A stretch of DNA of 64,000 nt, from positions 4,774,001 through 4,838,000 of the forward strand of contig NZ_CP011125.1 of the NCBI RefSeq assembly GCF_000737325.1, given 5' to 3'. The translations under genes and the position numbers were made by a program. The notes beneath the pieces are model-generated. The model had not been told where the DNA came from and did not search any database. It saw nothing but the letters and a program-made list of their open reading frames with translations. Source of the DNA: Sandaracinus amylolyticus (GTDB lineage: Bacteria > Myxococcota_A > Polyangia > Polyangiales > Sandaracinaceae). Below are positions 35,559 to 47,298 of the stretch, one piece after another (the first letter of the stretch is position 1; the number at the start of each line of letters is the position of its first letter).

Positions 35559-36089
35559 TCAGGCGTCGTCCTCCTCGGATTCCTCGTCGAGGTCGGCGCG
35601 TGCGAAGAACGCGACGAGATCGGGCCACGTCCGCTCCGGCTCGGCGCTCGCGTCCCACCACGGATGGGTGTCGTTCCAGTCGGCGACGACGCCGAAGCGA
35701 GACGAGCCGCGATCGACGCAGATCATCCAGTCGTGCGCGTCCGACCACGAGCCGATCACGAGCCAGAGCTCGCGCCGCGCCGGCACCTCGATGCCGAGCA
35801 TGTCGCAGCGCTCGTCGATCATCCGCGCGAGATCGCGCGCCGCGCCGAGCCAGACCCAGCCGTCCGGATCGCTCCACGCGGTGGCGCCCGCGAGCTCGAT
35901 CCAGCTGCGGAGCGACTCCGGGAGCGCGAAGCGCGAGGCCGCGTCGCCCCCGGCGCGACGCACGAACACCTCGCGCAGCTGCGCGCAGAGCTCGTCGAGA
36001 TCGACCGTGTCCTCGCGCCCGCTCGGCTCGAGCGAGCGCGACACCCGGAACTTCGCCCACGCGCCGATCACCGCGTCCACGACGATCAC
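35559..36089 (-). CDS. SMI1/KNR4-like protein
   Basis: A 176-residue soluble acidic protein. The stretch ALPESLRSWIELAGATAW, followed by a WVWLGAARDLARMIDER segment and WLVIGSWSDAHDWMICVDRG, follows the pattern of the SMI1/KNR4 (SUKH) superfamily, small domains found in toxin immunity and in regulatory proteins. The C-terminus is a run of Asp and Glu. The start is GTG; no ribosome site stands out. It sits 40 bases after the thiolase and four bases before the PEP-synthase-like gene. No toxin gene is adjacent, so an immunity role has no support here. Confidence 0.6.
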   Translation of the reverse strand: MIVVDAVIGAWAKFRVSRSLEPSGREDTVDLDELCAQLREVFVRRAGGDAASRFALPESLRSWIELAGATAWSDPDGWVWLGAARDLARMIDERCDMLGIEVPARRELWLVIGSWSDAHDWMICVDRGSSRFGVVADWNDTHPWWDASAEPERTWPDLVAFFARADLDEESEEDDA

Positions 36090-36129
36090 GAGAGCGCGAG
36101 GCTCCGCTCGCGCCCTCGCCTCCTCGCGC

Positions 36130-37317
36130 TCACACGCGCTCGACGATGACCGCGACCGCCTCGCCGCCGCCGATGCACAGCGTCGCGAGGCCGCGCTTCG
36201 CGCTGCGATCCTTCATCGCGTGCACGAGCGTCGTCAGCACGCGCGCGCCGCTCGCGCCGATCGGGTGCCCGAGCGCGACCGCGCCGCCGCGCACGTTCAT
36301 CTTCGCGGGATCGATGCCCGCCTTCTTCGCGGTCACCATCGCGACCACCGCGAACGCCTCGTTGACCTCGAACAGATCGACGTCGCCGACCGCGAGCCCG
36401 GTGCGCGCGAGCGCGTTCTCGATCGCGCCGACGGGTGCCGTCGTGAACCACTCGGGCGCCTGCGCGTGCGCGCCGTAGCCCACCACGCGCGCGATCGGCG
36501 TGAGGCCCTTCTTCTTCACGGTCTCGCCGCTCGCGAGGATCACCGCCGACGCGCCGTCGTTGATCTTCGACGCGTTCGCCGCGGTGATCGTGCCCTCCTT
36601 GGGATCGAAGGCGGGCTTGAGCGAGCCCATCTTGTCGAGCTTCGCCCGGCGCGGCTCCTCGTCTTCCTTCACGACGACCGCGTCGCCCTTCTTGCCCTCG
36701 ATGCGCACCTCGGCGATCTCGGCGGCGAACTCGCCCTTCTCCATCGCGGAGAGCGCGCGCTGGTACGACTGCATCGCGAAGTCGTCCTGCTCCTTCCGCG
36801 TGAAGCCGTTCTCCTTCACGCAGAGCTCGCCCGCGACGCCCATGTGGAAGTTCTTGTACGGGTCCCACAGGCCGTCGTGGATCATGGAGTCCACGACCTG
36901 CCCGTTGCCCATGCGGAAGCCGCCGCGCGCCTGGGGCAGGAGGTACGGCGCCTGGCTCATCGACTCCATGCCGCCTGCGACGACCACGTCGGCGTCGCCG
37001 AGCAGGATCGACTTCGTGCCGAGGATCACGGCCTGGAGGCCCGAGCCGCACACCTTGCCGACGGTGGTGGCGGGGACGCGATCGGGAATGCCCGCGAAGC
37101 GCGCGGCCTGACGCGCGGGCGCCTGGCCCTCACCCGCCGTCAGCACGTTGCCCATGTAGGTCTCCTGCACGTCGTCCGCGCTCAGGCCCGAGCGCGCGAG
37201 CGCGGCGCTGATGGCGGTCGCCCCGAGACGCACGGCGGGGACCTCCGCGAGCGCGCCCTGGAACGAGCCGATCGGCGTGCGAGCGGCGGCGACGATGAAG
37301 ACCTCACGCTTCGACAT
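36130..37317 (-). CDS. Acetyl-CoA acetyltransferase (thiolase)
   Basis: A 395-residue thiolase II. The acyl-accepting Cys is Cys90 in GKVCGSGLQA, the other signature segments are EVNEAFAVVAM, GGAVALGHPIGASGAR (catalytic His) and LCIGGGEAVAV (catalytic Cys). It condenses two acetyl-CoA to acetoacetyl-CoA or cleaves 3-ketoacyl-CoA. The ATG at 37317 follows GGAGGAACC, which fixes the start. An inverted repeat lies directly upstream. The nearby hydratase and dehydrogenase complete the cycle, although they are in a separate transcription unit. Confidence 0.95.
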   Translation of the reverse strand: MSKREVFIVAAARTPIGSFQGALAEVPAVRLGATAISAALARSGLSADDVQETYMGNVLTAGEGQAPARQAARFAGIPDRVPATTVGKVCGSGLQAVILGTKSILLGDADVVVAGGMESMSQAPYLLPQARGGFRMGNGQVVDSMIHDGLWDPYKNFHMGVAGELCVKENGFTRKEQDDFAMQSYQRALSAMEKGEFAAEIAEVRIEGKKGDAVVVKEDEEPRRAKLDKMGSLKPAFDPKEGTITAANASKINDGASAVILASGETVKKKGLTPIARVVGYGAHAQAPEWFTTAPVGAIENALARTGLAVGDVDLFEVNEAFAVVAMVTAKKAGIDPAKMNVRGGAVALGHPIGASGARVLTTLVHAMKDRSAKRGLATLCIGGGEAVAVIVERV

Positions 37318-37324
37318 GGTTCCT

Positions 37325-37340
37325 CCGTGCTGGAGCACGG
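37325..37340. promoter_or_regulatory. 16-base inverted repeat upstream of thiolase (candidate operator)
   Basis: CCGTGCTGGAGCACGG has 7-base arms around a 2-base centre and abuts the GGAGGA ribosome site of the thiolase gene. A TTGACG hexamer lies about 30 bases further upstream without a clear -10 box. Placement suits a repressor site or a leader hairpin that hides the ribosome site. Confidence 0.4.
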
Positions 37341-37404
37341 TCTTTGGCACCCGCGTCGCGGCGGCGTCAAGGCTGTCGGGAGCGCGCGCGCACGTGGCGC
37401 GAAG

Positions 37405-39381
37405 TCACGCTCCCGCGTCGTCCGCGGGCGTGATCGCGGCGTCGTCGGAAGGCACGCTCGCGTCGTCGGAGATGGCCCCGTCGGGCGCGATCGACGCGTC
37501 GCCGGCGACGCCGCCGTCCTGCGTGCCCGCATCGCCGCTCGTCTGCCCCTCGCAGCTCGAGATCGGCGGCGGCGCCGGCTCGACGATGAACGTCTCGCCG
37601 CTCGAGATCGCGCGCAGGGTGCCGCCGTCGCGCACGAAGCCGCCGGTGACGAGCACGCGCCCGCCGGACAGCGGCGTGATCGCGTGTCCCCAGCGCGCTC
37701 CGATCATGCGCGCGAGCGTCTGCGCGACGTACGCGTCGGCCTCGTCGCGCGACACGAGCAGCACCGCGTCCGTCGCCCAGAGGTGCGACGGAGACGGCGC
37801 GCCCGCTGGCATCGTGCGCAGCGCGCCGCCGCTGACGATCACCGAGCCGCCGGGCAGCGCGGTCGCCGCATGGATGCTCGGCGTGGGCCACGCGGTCGCG
37901 TCGTAGCTCACCGGGACGCCGCGCAGCATTCCGTCGCCGTCCGCGGAGATCACGGTGAGCGGGCGCGTCGATGCGGTGGTGCTGACGCCGCCGGACATCC
38001 CCGCGACCGGCGCGATCTCCATTCCGCCCGCGATCAGCACGCCGCCGCGGATCGCGGTCGCGGTGTGGAACGCCGTCGGCGGCGGCAGATCCGGCGTGCT
38101 CGCGATCGCGCGTGCGCCGCTGCCGAGCACCTCGCCTGCGTTCGCCGCGACGTCCTCGACGGTCGCCTGGGTCACGTCGCCGCCCCACACCAGCACGCTC
38201 GCGTCGGAGAGGCGCGACGCGGTGTGCCCGAAGCGCGGCGCGAGCATCGGCATCGCCGTCACGGGCGAGACCTGACGCGCGAGCGAGTACCACTGGCCCG
38301 AGATCATCGGGCTCGGGCGCAGCGCAGTGCCGCCGCCATCGAGAAGCCCGAGCGCGACCACCACGAGCCCCGACGCGTCCGGCTCGCTCACGCCGTTCAT
38401 CCCTGCGCGGCGCACCACGCCGGGATCGACGAGCTGCACCTCGATCGCGCGGGTGCGCGGATCGTAAAGGAGATCGACGGAGTCGCGATGCTCGGCGCGC
38501 GCGCCGGGAAGCATCGGCGAGCTGTAGTTCGTGAGGCCCTGGATCGCGTCGAAGCGCGCGCCGGGCTGATCGCGCGCGGTGAACCCGCCGATGACGCGCA
38601 CGCGGTAGCGACCGTCGGCGAGCGTGTCGAGGAACAGCGCGCGATGGAACACCGCGCCGAATCCCTCGCTGCCGTCGTGATCGGTCACGTCGATCTGGAC
38701 GAAGCGCGCCTCCGACGCGTCGTAGACCTCGATCGTGCGCTGCAGCAGCGCGCCCCCCTCGACCGAGAGCGCCTGCACCGACTCGCCGGTGACGCCGCCG
38801 ACGAGCAGCACGTCGCCGTTGGGCACCGCCACCGCGGCGTGCAGCGCGCGTGCGACAGGTGCGCTTCCGTCGTCGCGCGGCGGCGCGCACGACCACACGC
38901 CGTAGGGCTCGAGCCGCACCCGAATCGTGTCCTGCCCCGCGCGCACTCCCTCGGCGCGACCGCGCGCGTAGGGCACTCCGTCGGCGTACGCGCGGAGCTC
39001 GATCTCGTGATCGGCGCCCTCCTCGAGCGCGAGATCGAACGCGAGATCACCGCCCGTGCCTTCGCGTGGGAAGCGCAGCTCGGTCGTGCGCGCGTCGCGC
39101 GAGTCCGACGGGCGCAGCACCTCGACGGGAAGGCAGCTCGCGCCCTCGCGCCGGCACGCGGTGACCGTCACGCAATCGACCTCGGCGGGCAACGCCGCGT
39201 CGGAGCCGGGCTCGCACTCGCGATCGCCATCGGTGCTGCCGGGCTCGGGTGTGGGCGCGAGCTCGATGCGGAGGTCGGCGTGCTCGCCACCGCCGCAGCC
39301 GCCGACCAGGCCCGAGAGCGAGAGCACGGTGAGCGCGGATCGGACGAGCGGTGCGGACGTGAGGCAGCGAACGAAGCGCAC
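37405..39381 (-). CDS. Kelch-repeat-like exported lipoprotein
   Basis: A 658-residue lipoprotein with signal peptide and lipobox LVGGC followed by GGGE. Residues 40-170 form a beta-rich domain with several cysteines. From about 180 onward are kelch-like blades, with recurring patterns of the kind HAAVAVPNGDVLLVGG, HTATAIRGGVLIAGG, HAATALPGGSVIVSGG and HAITPLSGGRVLVTGG, probably a beta-propeller. The C-terminus is a disordered Asp/Ala/Gly tail. Such proteins are abundant in large myxobacterial genomes and are presumed to bind ligands at the cell surface. Function unknown. Confidence 0.72.
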   Translation of the reverse strand: MRFVRCLTSAPLVRSALTVLSLSGLVGGCGGGEHADLRIELAPTPEPGSTDGDRECEPGSDAALPAEVDCVTVTACRREGASCLPVEVLRPSDSRDARTTELRFPREGTGGDLAFDLALEEGADHEIELRAYADGVPYARGRAEGVRAGQDTIRVRLEPYGVWSCAPPRDDGSAPVARALHAAVAVPNGDVLLVGGVTGESVQALSVEGGALLQRTIEVYDASEARFVQIDVTDHDGSEGFGAVFHRALFLDTLADGRYRVRVIGGFTARDQPGARFDAIQGLTNYSSPMLPGARAEHRDSVDLLYDPRTRAIEVQLVDPGVVRRAGMNGVSEPDASGLVVVALGLLDGGGTALRPSPMISGQWYSLARQVSPVTAMPMLAPRFGHTASRLSDASVLVWGGDVTQATVEDVAANAGEVLGSGARAIASTPDLPPPTAFHTATAIRGGVLIAGGMEIAPVAGMSGGVSTTASTRPLTVISADGDGMLRGVPVSYDATAWPTPSIHAATALPGGSVIVSGGALRTMPAGAPSPSHLWATDAVLLVSRDEADAYVAQTLARMIGARWGHAITPLSGGRVLVTGGFVRDGGTLRAISSGETFIVEPAPPPISSCEGQTSGDAGTQDGGVAGDASIAPDGAISDDASVPSDDAAITPADDAGA

Positions 39382-39529
39382 GTCGCGACCCTACCACACG
39401 CCCGAGAGCCGTCGCCCGCACGTCGCCGACGCGTCGCTTGTCGTCACGGTGAGCTGCGGCTAGTTGAGTGCGCGGCGAGCACCGGGGCGCCTGGCCAGGA
39501 CACGGCGCGGTGCCACGCCACCAATCACC

Positions 39530-39571
39530 CTCGGCGAGGCGTGCGGCCACGGTTCCGCGCGCCTCGCCGAG
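39530..39571. other. Strong hairpin in 283-base intergenic region
   Basis: A perfect 12-base inverted repeat (CTCGGCGAGGCG and its complement), continued after one mismatch by four more pairs (GCGG/CCGC), encloses an eight-base loop. No T-run follows on either strand. It lies between the divergent kelch-like lipoprotein and PAP2 genes, an odd place for a terminator. I see no convincing gene in the rest of 39382-39664. Confidence 0.5.
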
Positions 39572-39664
39572 CACGTTCACGTCTCTCGTTGGGCTCGCGC
39601 GATCGGCGCTCATGAGCGAGAGCGTGGAGGTCACGCGACGACGACGCGCCGCGCGAGGTGGCGC

Positions 39665-40378
39665 ATGAAGCTGCGGCCCACCGATCTGCGCCTGCTCCTC
39701 GTGATGCTCGCGACGGTCTCGGCCCTCTGGGTGTTCGCGTGGGTCGCGGACGAGGTCGGCGAAGGCGGGACGCAGGTCTTCGACGACGCGGTGATCCGAT
39801 GGGTGCGCGAGCCCGACGCGCCGCGCGAGGTCGCGGGCTCGACGACGCTCGGCGAGATCGCGCGCGACGTCACGGCGCTGGGATCGATCACGGTGCTCAC
39901 CCTCGTGACCACCGCGGTGGTCGGGTTCCTCGCGCTCTCGAAGCTGCATCGCGCGGTGGTGCTGGTGCTCGTCGCGGCGCTCGGCGGCACGGCGTGGACC
40001 TTCTTGCTGAAGGAGCTCTTCGCGCGCGAGCGACCGCGTCTCGTCGCGGATGCGATCGTGAGCACGACGAGCTTTCCGAGCGGGCACTCGGCGCTCTCGG
40101 CGGTCGTCTATCTGACGCTCGCAGCGCTGCTCGCGCGGCTCGTCGAGCGACGCCGGCTGCGCGCGTACATCGTCGGCGTCGCGGCGCTCGTCACGTTCCT
40201 CGTCGGGGTGAGCCGCGTCGCGCTCGGCGTGCACTTTCCGAGCGACGTGCTCGCGGGATGGACGCTCGGGCTCGCGTGGGCGCTGTTCTGCTGGACCGCG
40301 ATGACGGTGCTGCAGCGTCGCGGCACGGTCGAGACCGTCGAGGAGGCCCACGAGCACGCGCACGAAGCGCCGGGATGA
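39665..40378 (+). CDS. PAP2-family membrane phosphatase
   Basis: A 237-residue inner-membrane protein with about six membrane helices and the three PAP2 signatures: KELFARERPR (K x6 RP), PSGHSAL, and SRVALGVHFPSD (SR x5 H x3 D). The family removes phosphate from lipid pyrophosphates or phosphatidic acid at the periplasmic face; undecaprenyl pyrophosphate recycling is one common role and would serve the polysaccharide locus, but that is inference. The ATG follows GAGGTGG. The C-terminus is His/Glu-rich. Confidence 0.88.
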   Translation: MKLRPTDLRLLLVMLATVSALWVFAWVADEVGEGGTQVFDDAVIRWVREPDAPREVAGSTTLGEIARDVTALGSITVLTLVTTAVVGFLALSKLHRAVVLVLVAALGGTAWTFLLKELFARERPRLVADAIVSTTSFPSGHSALSAVVYLTLAALLARLVERRRLRAYIVGVAALVTFLVGVSRVALGVHFPSDVLAGWTLGLAWALFCWTAMTVLQRRGTVETVEEAHEHAHEAPG

Positions 40379-40406
40379 TCGAGCGCGCGCGGGCGTACGG
40401 CTCGAC

Positions 40407-40802
40407 ATGTGGATCATGATCTCGGGGCCGTACACGTCGGGCGCGCGGAGCGACGCGGATCGGCAGCGCAACCTCGACGTGATGAACGAAGCGGCGGTCG
40501 AGGTCTTCCGGCGCGGTCACGTGCCGATCATCGGCGTGAACATGGCGCTGCCGATGATCGCGGTCGCAGGCGCGCAGTGCTTCGACGAGCTGATGATGCC
40601 GGTCTCGCTCGCGCTCACCGAGCGCTGCGACGCGGTGCTGCGTGTCGGCGGTCCGTCGAAGGGCGCGGACGACGAGGTGGAGCGCTTCCGCGCGCGCGGC
40701 GCGCTCGTTCTCACGCGCGTCGAGGACGTGCCCGACGAAGCGGAGAGACGAACGGCTGGAGAAGCGACGGGACGGAAAGACGAAGGGCCCGTAGCGCGCT
40801 GA
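40407..40802 (+). CDS. DUF4406/nucleoside deoxyribosyltransferase-like protein
   Basis: A 131-residue protein starting MWIMISGPYTSG, then an amphipathic helix with FRRGHVPIIGVNMAL and a second strand RCDAVLRVGGPSKGADDEVE. This is the pattern of the DUF4406 family, related to nucleoside 2-deoxyribosyltransferases, with a nucleotide-binding GPY loop at the N-terminus and the SKG segment near residue 90. The catalytic Glu of true deoxyribosyltransferases may be that of DDEVE. The end is charged and disordered. It lies 28 bases after the PAP2 gene in the same direction and runs into the terminator region of the tRNA on the other strand. Confidence 0.7.
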   Translation: MWIMISGPYTSGARSDADRQRNLDVMNEAAVEVFRRGHVPIIGVNMALPMIAVAGAQCFDELMMPVSLALTERCDAVLRVGGPSKGADDEVERFRARGALVLTRVEDVPDEAERRTAGEATGRKDEGPVAR

Positions 40803-40814
40803 CGCTACGAGCCC
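40774..40814 (-). terminator. Hairpin terminator after tRNA-Val
   Basis: On the minus strand 13 bases after the tRNA, a stem of GGGC plus CGTAGCG paired with its complement (one bulge pair, six-base loop) is followed by TTCGTCTTT, a weak T-tract. The same hairpin overlaps the last codons of the DUF4406-like gene on the plus strand and could act in both directions. Confidence 0.6.
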
Positions 40815-40826
40815 CGTTTCACTGTC

Positions 40827-40898
40827 TGGGCGTTGCTGGATTTGAACCAGCGACTTCCACCGTGTGAAGGTGGCACTCTACCACTGAGTTAAACGCCC
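40827..40898 (-). tRNA. tRNA-Val (anticodon CAC)
   Basis: A 72-base cloverleaf on the minus strand. The acceptor arm GGGCGTT pairs with AACGCCC and the discriminator is A. The D arm has CTCAGTGGTAGAG, the anticodon stem CCACC/GGTGG holds the loop TTCACAC with anticodon CAC, and the T arm is GCTGGTTCAAATCCAGC. The CCA end is not encoded. It reads the GUG codon, heavily used in this GC-rich genome. Confidence 0.95.
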
Positions 40899-40920
40899 GA
40901 TCCTGCTCGCATCTGGTGCT

Positions 40921-40962
40921 GCGCGAGGGACCGGCTACTTACTGCACGGCCGGCCCTCGCGC
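40921..40962 (-). terminator. GC-rich hairpin after S1-domain gene
   Basis: Nine pairs (GCGCGAGGG and complement) plus four more after a one-base bulge enclose a 15-base loop, beginning nine bases after the stop codon of the S1-domain gene. There is no T-tract, so termination may need Rho, or the stem may protect the 3' end. Confidence 0.5.
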
Positions 40963-40970
40963 AAGCGCGA

Positions 40971-43163
40971 TCAGCGCTTTCCGAGCTTGCTCTTCAGCAG
41001 GTCGCCGAAGGTGCCGAAGCCCTTGCGCGCCGCGTCCTTGCGATAGTCCTGGATCGCGCGGCGCTCCTCGTCCTGCTGGAGCGCCTTGCGCGAGAGGCGC
41101 AGGCCGCCGTCGCGATCGGTGCCGATCACCTTCACGTCGAGCTCGGTGCCCGGCGGGAACTTCTTGCGGTGATCGGTGCCGCGCTCGGTCGCCATCTCGA
41201 CGTTCGGGATGAACCCGCGGCCGCGACGGCCGAGCACGCCCTCGACCTGCACGTGCAGGCCGCCGGGCTCGACGCGCTCGACCTTGACCTTGAGGTTCGC
41301 GCCCGGACGCACGACCTTGCCGCCGCCGCCCGTCTCGAGCTGTCCCTCCTGGAACAGCTTCGCGTCGGCGTCGCTCATCTTCGAGAGCGAGATGCGGCGC
41401 GCGCGCTTGTCGAGACGCTCGACGACGACGAAGACCTCTTCGCCCTCCTTGATGCGCTCGTTCGCGTGCTTGAGGTCGCGCCCGAGCTCCGTCACGTGGA
41501 GCAGGCCCTCGACGCCCGGCGCGAGCTCGACGAACGCGCCGAACTCCGCGGTGCGCGTGACCTTGCCCTTGCGCGCCTGGCCCTCCTCGAGGCCCTGCAG
41601 GTGCACGTCCCACGGGTCCGCCGCGAGCGCCTTGAGCGAGAGCGCGATGCGACCGTCGCGGTCCTTGCGGCCCTGCGGCTCGGTCACGCGCAGCACCTGC
41701 ACCTCGACCTCGTCGCCGGGCTTCGCGGCGTCGCTCGGACGAACCGCGCGATCCCACGAGAGCTCGCTCATGTGCACGAGGCCCTCGACGCCGCCGAGGT
41801 CGACGAACACGCCGAAGTCGCGCACCTGCGTGACGCGGCCCTTGAGGCGCTGGCCAGGCTGCAGCGAGCGGCGCAGCTCCTTCGCGCGCTTGCGCGCTTC
41901 CTTCTCGAGGATCGAGCGGCGCGAGACGACGATGCCCTGATGGCCGCTCTTCGCCTGCTGCACCGAGAACTCGAGCCGACGGCCGAGCAGCGTCTCGGGA
42001 TCCTCGAGGTGCTCGGTCGTCATGCCCGAGACCGGGCAGAACGCGCGAACGCCCTCGACGAGCACGTCGAAGCCACCGCGGTTGAAGCCGTACACGAGGC
42101 CCCACACGCGGCGGTGCTCCTCGCGCGCCTTCGCGAGCTTGAGGCGCGCCTCGGCGCGGGTCGCGAGCTTGTTGTGGATCGCGACGTGGCCGCTCTCCGC
42201 GACGGCCGCGACGCGACCGCGGAAGATCGTGCCCACCTCGAGCAGCGCGGCTTCCTCCTCGGGCGCCTCGGGCGCGGCTTCTTCGGGCGCTTCCACGCCG
42301 CCGGCCTCGCTCGCGCTCGCGGGCTGACCTTCTTCCTGCGGGCCGCCGAGCGCCGAGAGCTCGTGCGCCGCCGCGGCGACGCGCGCGGCGTCGACCGACG
42401 CGGGCGCATCGTCCGCGGTGCCCCAGATGCCGTCGGGCCCGGGGCCGACGGGCTGCTCGCCCTCCGGCGCCGGCTGCTCGGGGAGCGCCTCGCTCGCCGG
42501 CATGCCGACCGCGCCCTCGAAGTGCGCCGCCGCGTCGCCGACCTGCGCGAGGTTCGCGCTCGCGGCCTCTTCGCTCTCCTCGGTCTCGACGGCCTCGGTG
42601 CCCGGCGCGGGCATCGGGACCTCGCGAGGCTCGTTCGCGAGCGCGAACGCCGTCGCCTTGCCGAAGAGGTCGATCACCGACGCGCCGTGCTCGACGCGCT
42701 GCACGCGTCCCGCGACGATCTCGCCGACCGAGAACGCGTGGCGGCGATCGCCGCGATCGCGTCCCTCGAAGAAGCGCGCGAACGGGAGGTGCGGCTCCTT
42801 CTTCGGCTCGCGGGGCTGCTGCGGCTGCGCCGCGCCACCCTCGGTCGCGCCTTCGCCGGTCGCGCCCTCGGCCGCGACCTGGCCCGCCGACGTCTCGCCC
42901 GCGCCCTTCTTGCGGCGACGACGACGACGCTTGCGCTTCGCGCCCTCGGCGCCGGGCTGGCCTTCGACAGCGGCCTCGCCCTCGCCTTCCGACTCGTCGC
43001 CTTCGCCGCCGTCGGTCTCGCCCTGCTCGTCGGCGCTCGACTGCGTGTGCTGCGCCTCGACCGCGGTCGCCTCGGTGCGCTCGCGCTCGGGCGCGTTCTC
43101 AGCCGGCGGAGCGTTGCGCTCGCCGCCGTCGGTCGTGGTCACGGTACCGTTCTCTTCCGTCAT
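40971..43163 (-). CDS. S1-domain RNA-binding protein (ribosomal protein S1-like)
   Basis: A 730-residue protein. The N-terminal 130 residues are disordered and acidic with a basic run (KRKRRRRRRKKG) near residue 76. Several S1 modules follow. The clearest are PGQRLKGRVTQVRDFGVFVD, with GGVEGLVHMSELSW, and KGKVTRTAEFGAFVELAPGV, with EGLLHVTELG; a more divergent one contains RVWGLVYGFNRGGFDVLVEG, and a last one contains RGFIPNVEMA. Long acidic linkers interrupt the first modules. The order of domains resembles bacterial S1, but the disordered head and insertions are unusual. It may be a second S1-like translation or RNA-decay factor rather than rpsA itself. Confidence 0.78.
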   Translation of the reverse strand: MTEENGTVTTTDGGERNAPPAENAPERERTEATAVEAQHTQSSADEQGETDGGEGDESEGEGEAAVEGQPGAEGAKRKRRRRRRKKGAGETSAGQVAAEGATGEGATEGGAAQPQQPREPKKEPHLPFARFFEGRDRGDRRHAFSVGEIVAGRVQRVEHGASVIDLFGKATAFALANEPREVPMPAPGTEAVETEESEEAASANLAQVGDAAAHFEGAVGMPASEALPEQPAPEGEQPVGPGPDGIWGTADDAPASVDAARVAAAAHELSALGGPQEEGQPASASEAGGVEAPEEAAPEAPEEEAALLEVGTIFRGRVAAVAESGHVAIHNKLATRAEARLKLAKAREEHRRVWGLVYGFNRGGFDVLVEGVRAFCPVSGMTTEHLEDPETLLGRRLEFSVQQAKSGHQGIVVSRRSILEKEARKRAKELRRSLQPGQRLKGRVTQVRDFGVFVDLGGVEGLVHMSELSWDRAVRPSDAAKPGDEVEVQVLRVTEPQGRKDRDGRIALSLKALAADPWDVHLQGLEEGQARKGKVTRTAEFGAFVELAPGVEGLLHVTELGRDLKHANERIKEGEEVFVVVERLDKRARRISLSKMSDADAKLFQEGQLETGGGGKVVRPGANLKVKVERVEPGGLHVQVEGVLGRRGRGFIPNVEMATERGTDHRKKFPPGTELDVKVIGTDRDGGLRLSRKALQQDEERRAIQDYRKDAARKGFGTFGDLLKSKLGKR

Positions 43164-43269
43164 CGCTCGCGCCTGTTCCGCACGGTCTCGGCGGGGCCGG
43201 CAGACTAAGTTGCAGTCGTTTCGGAGTCAAACGGCGATCGCGCGAGATCGTGCACGCGATCACGCGCGC

Positions 43270-47259
<3,990 letters not shown>

Positions 47260-47298
47260 GGAGGAGGAAAGGTACCTGATCCGAACGCGCGACAGCGA

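Noticed and set aside
35668-39615. Open frame of 1315 codons on the plus strand
   Set aside because: It runs antisense to the SMI1-like, thiolase and kelch-like genes, is extremely Arg/His/Ala rich and shows no motif; it is a by-product of high GC at third codon positions.
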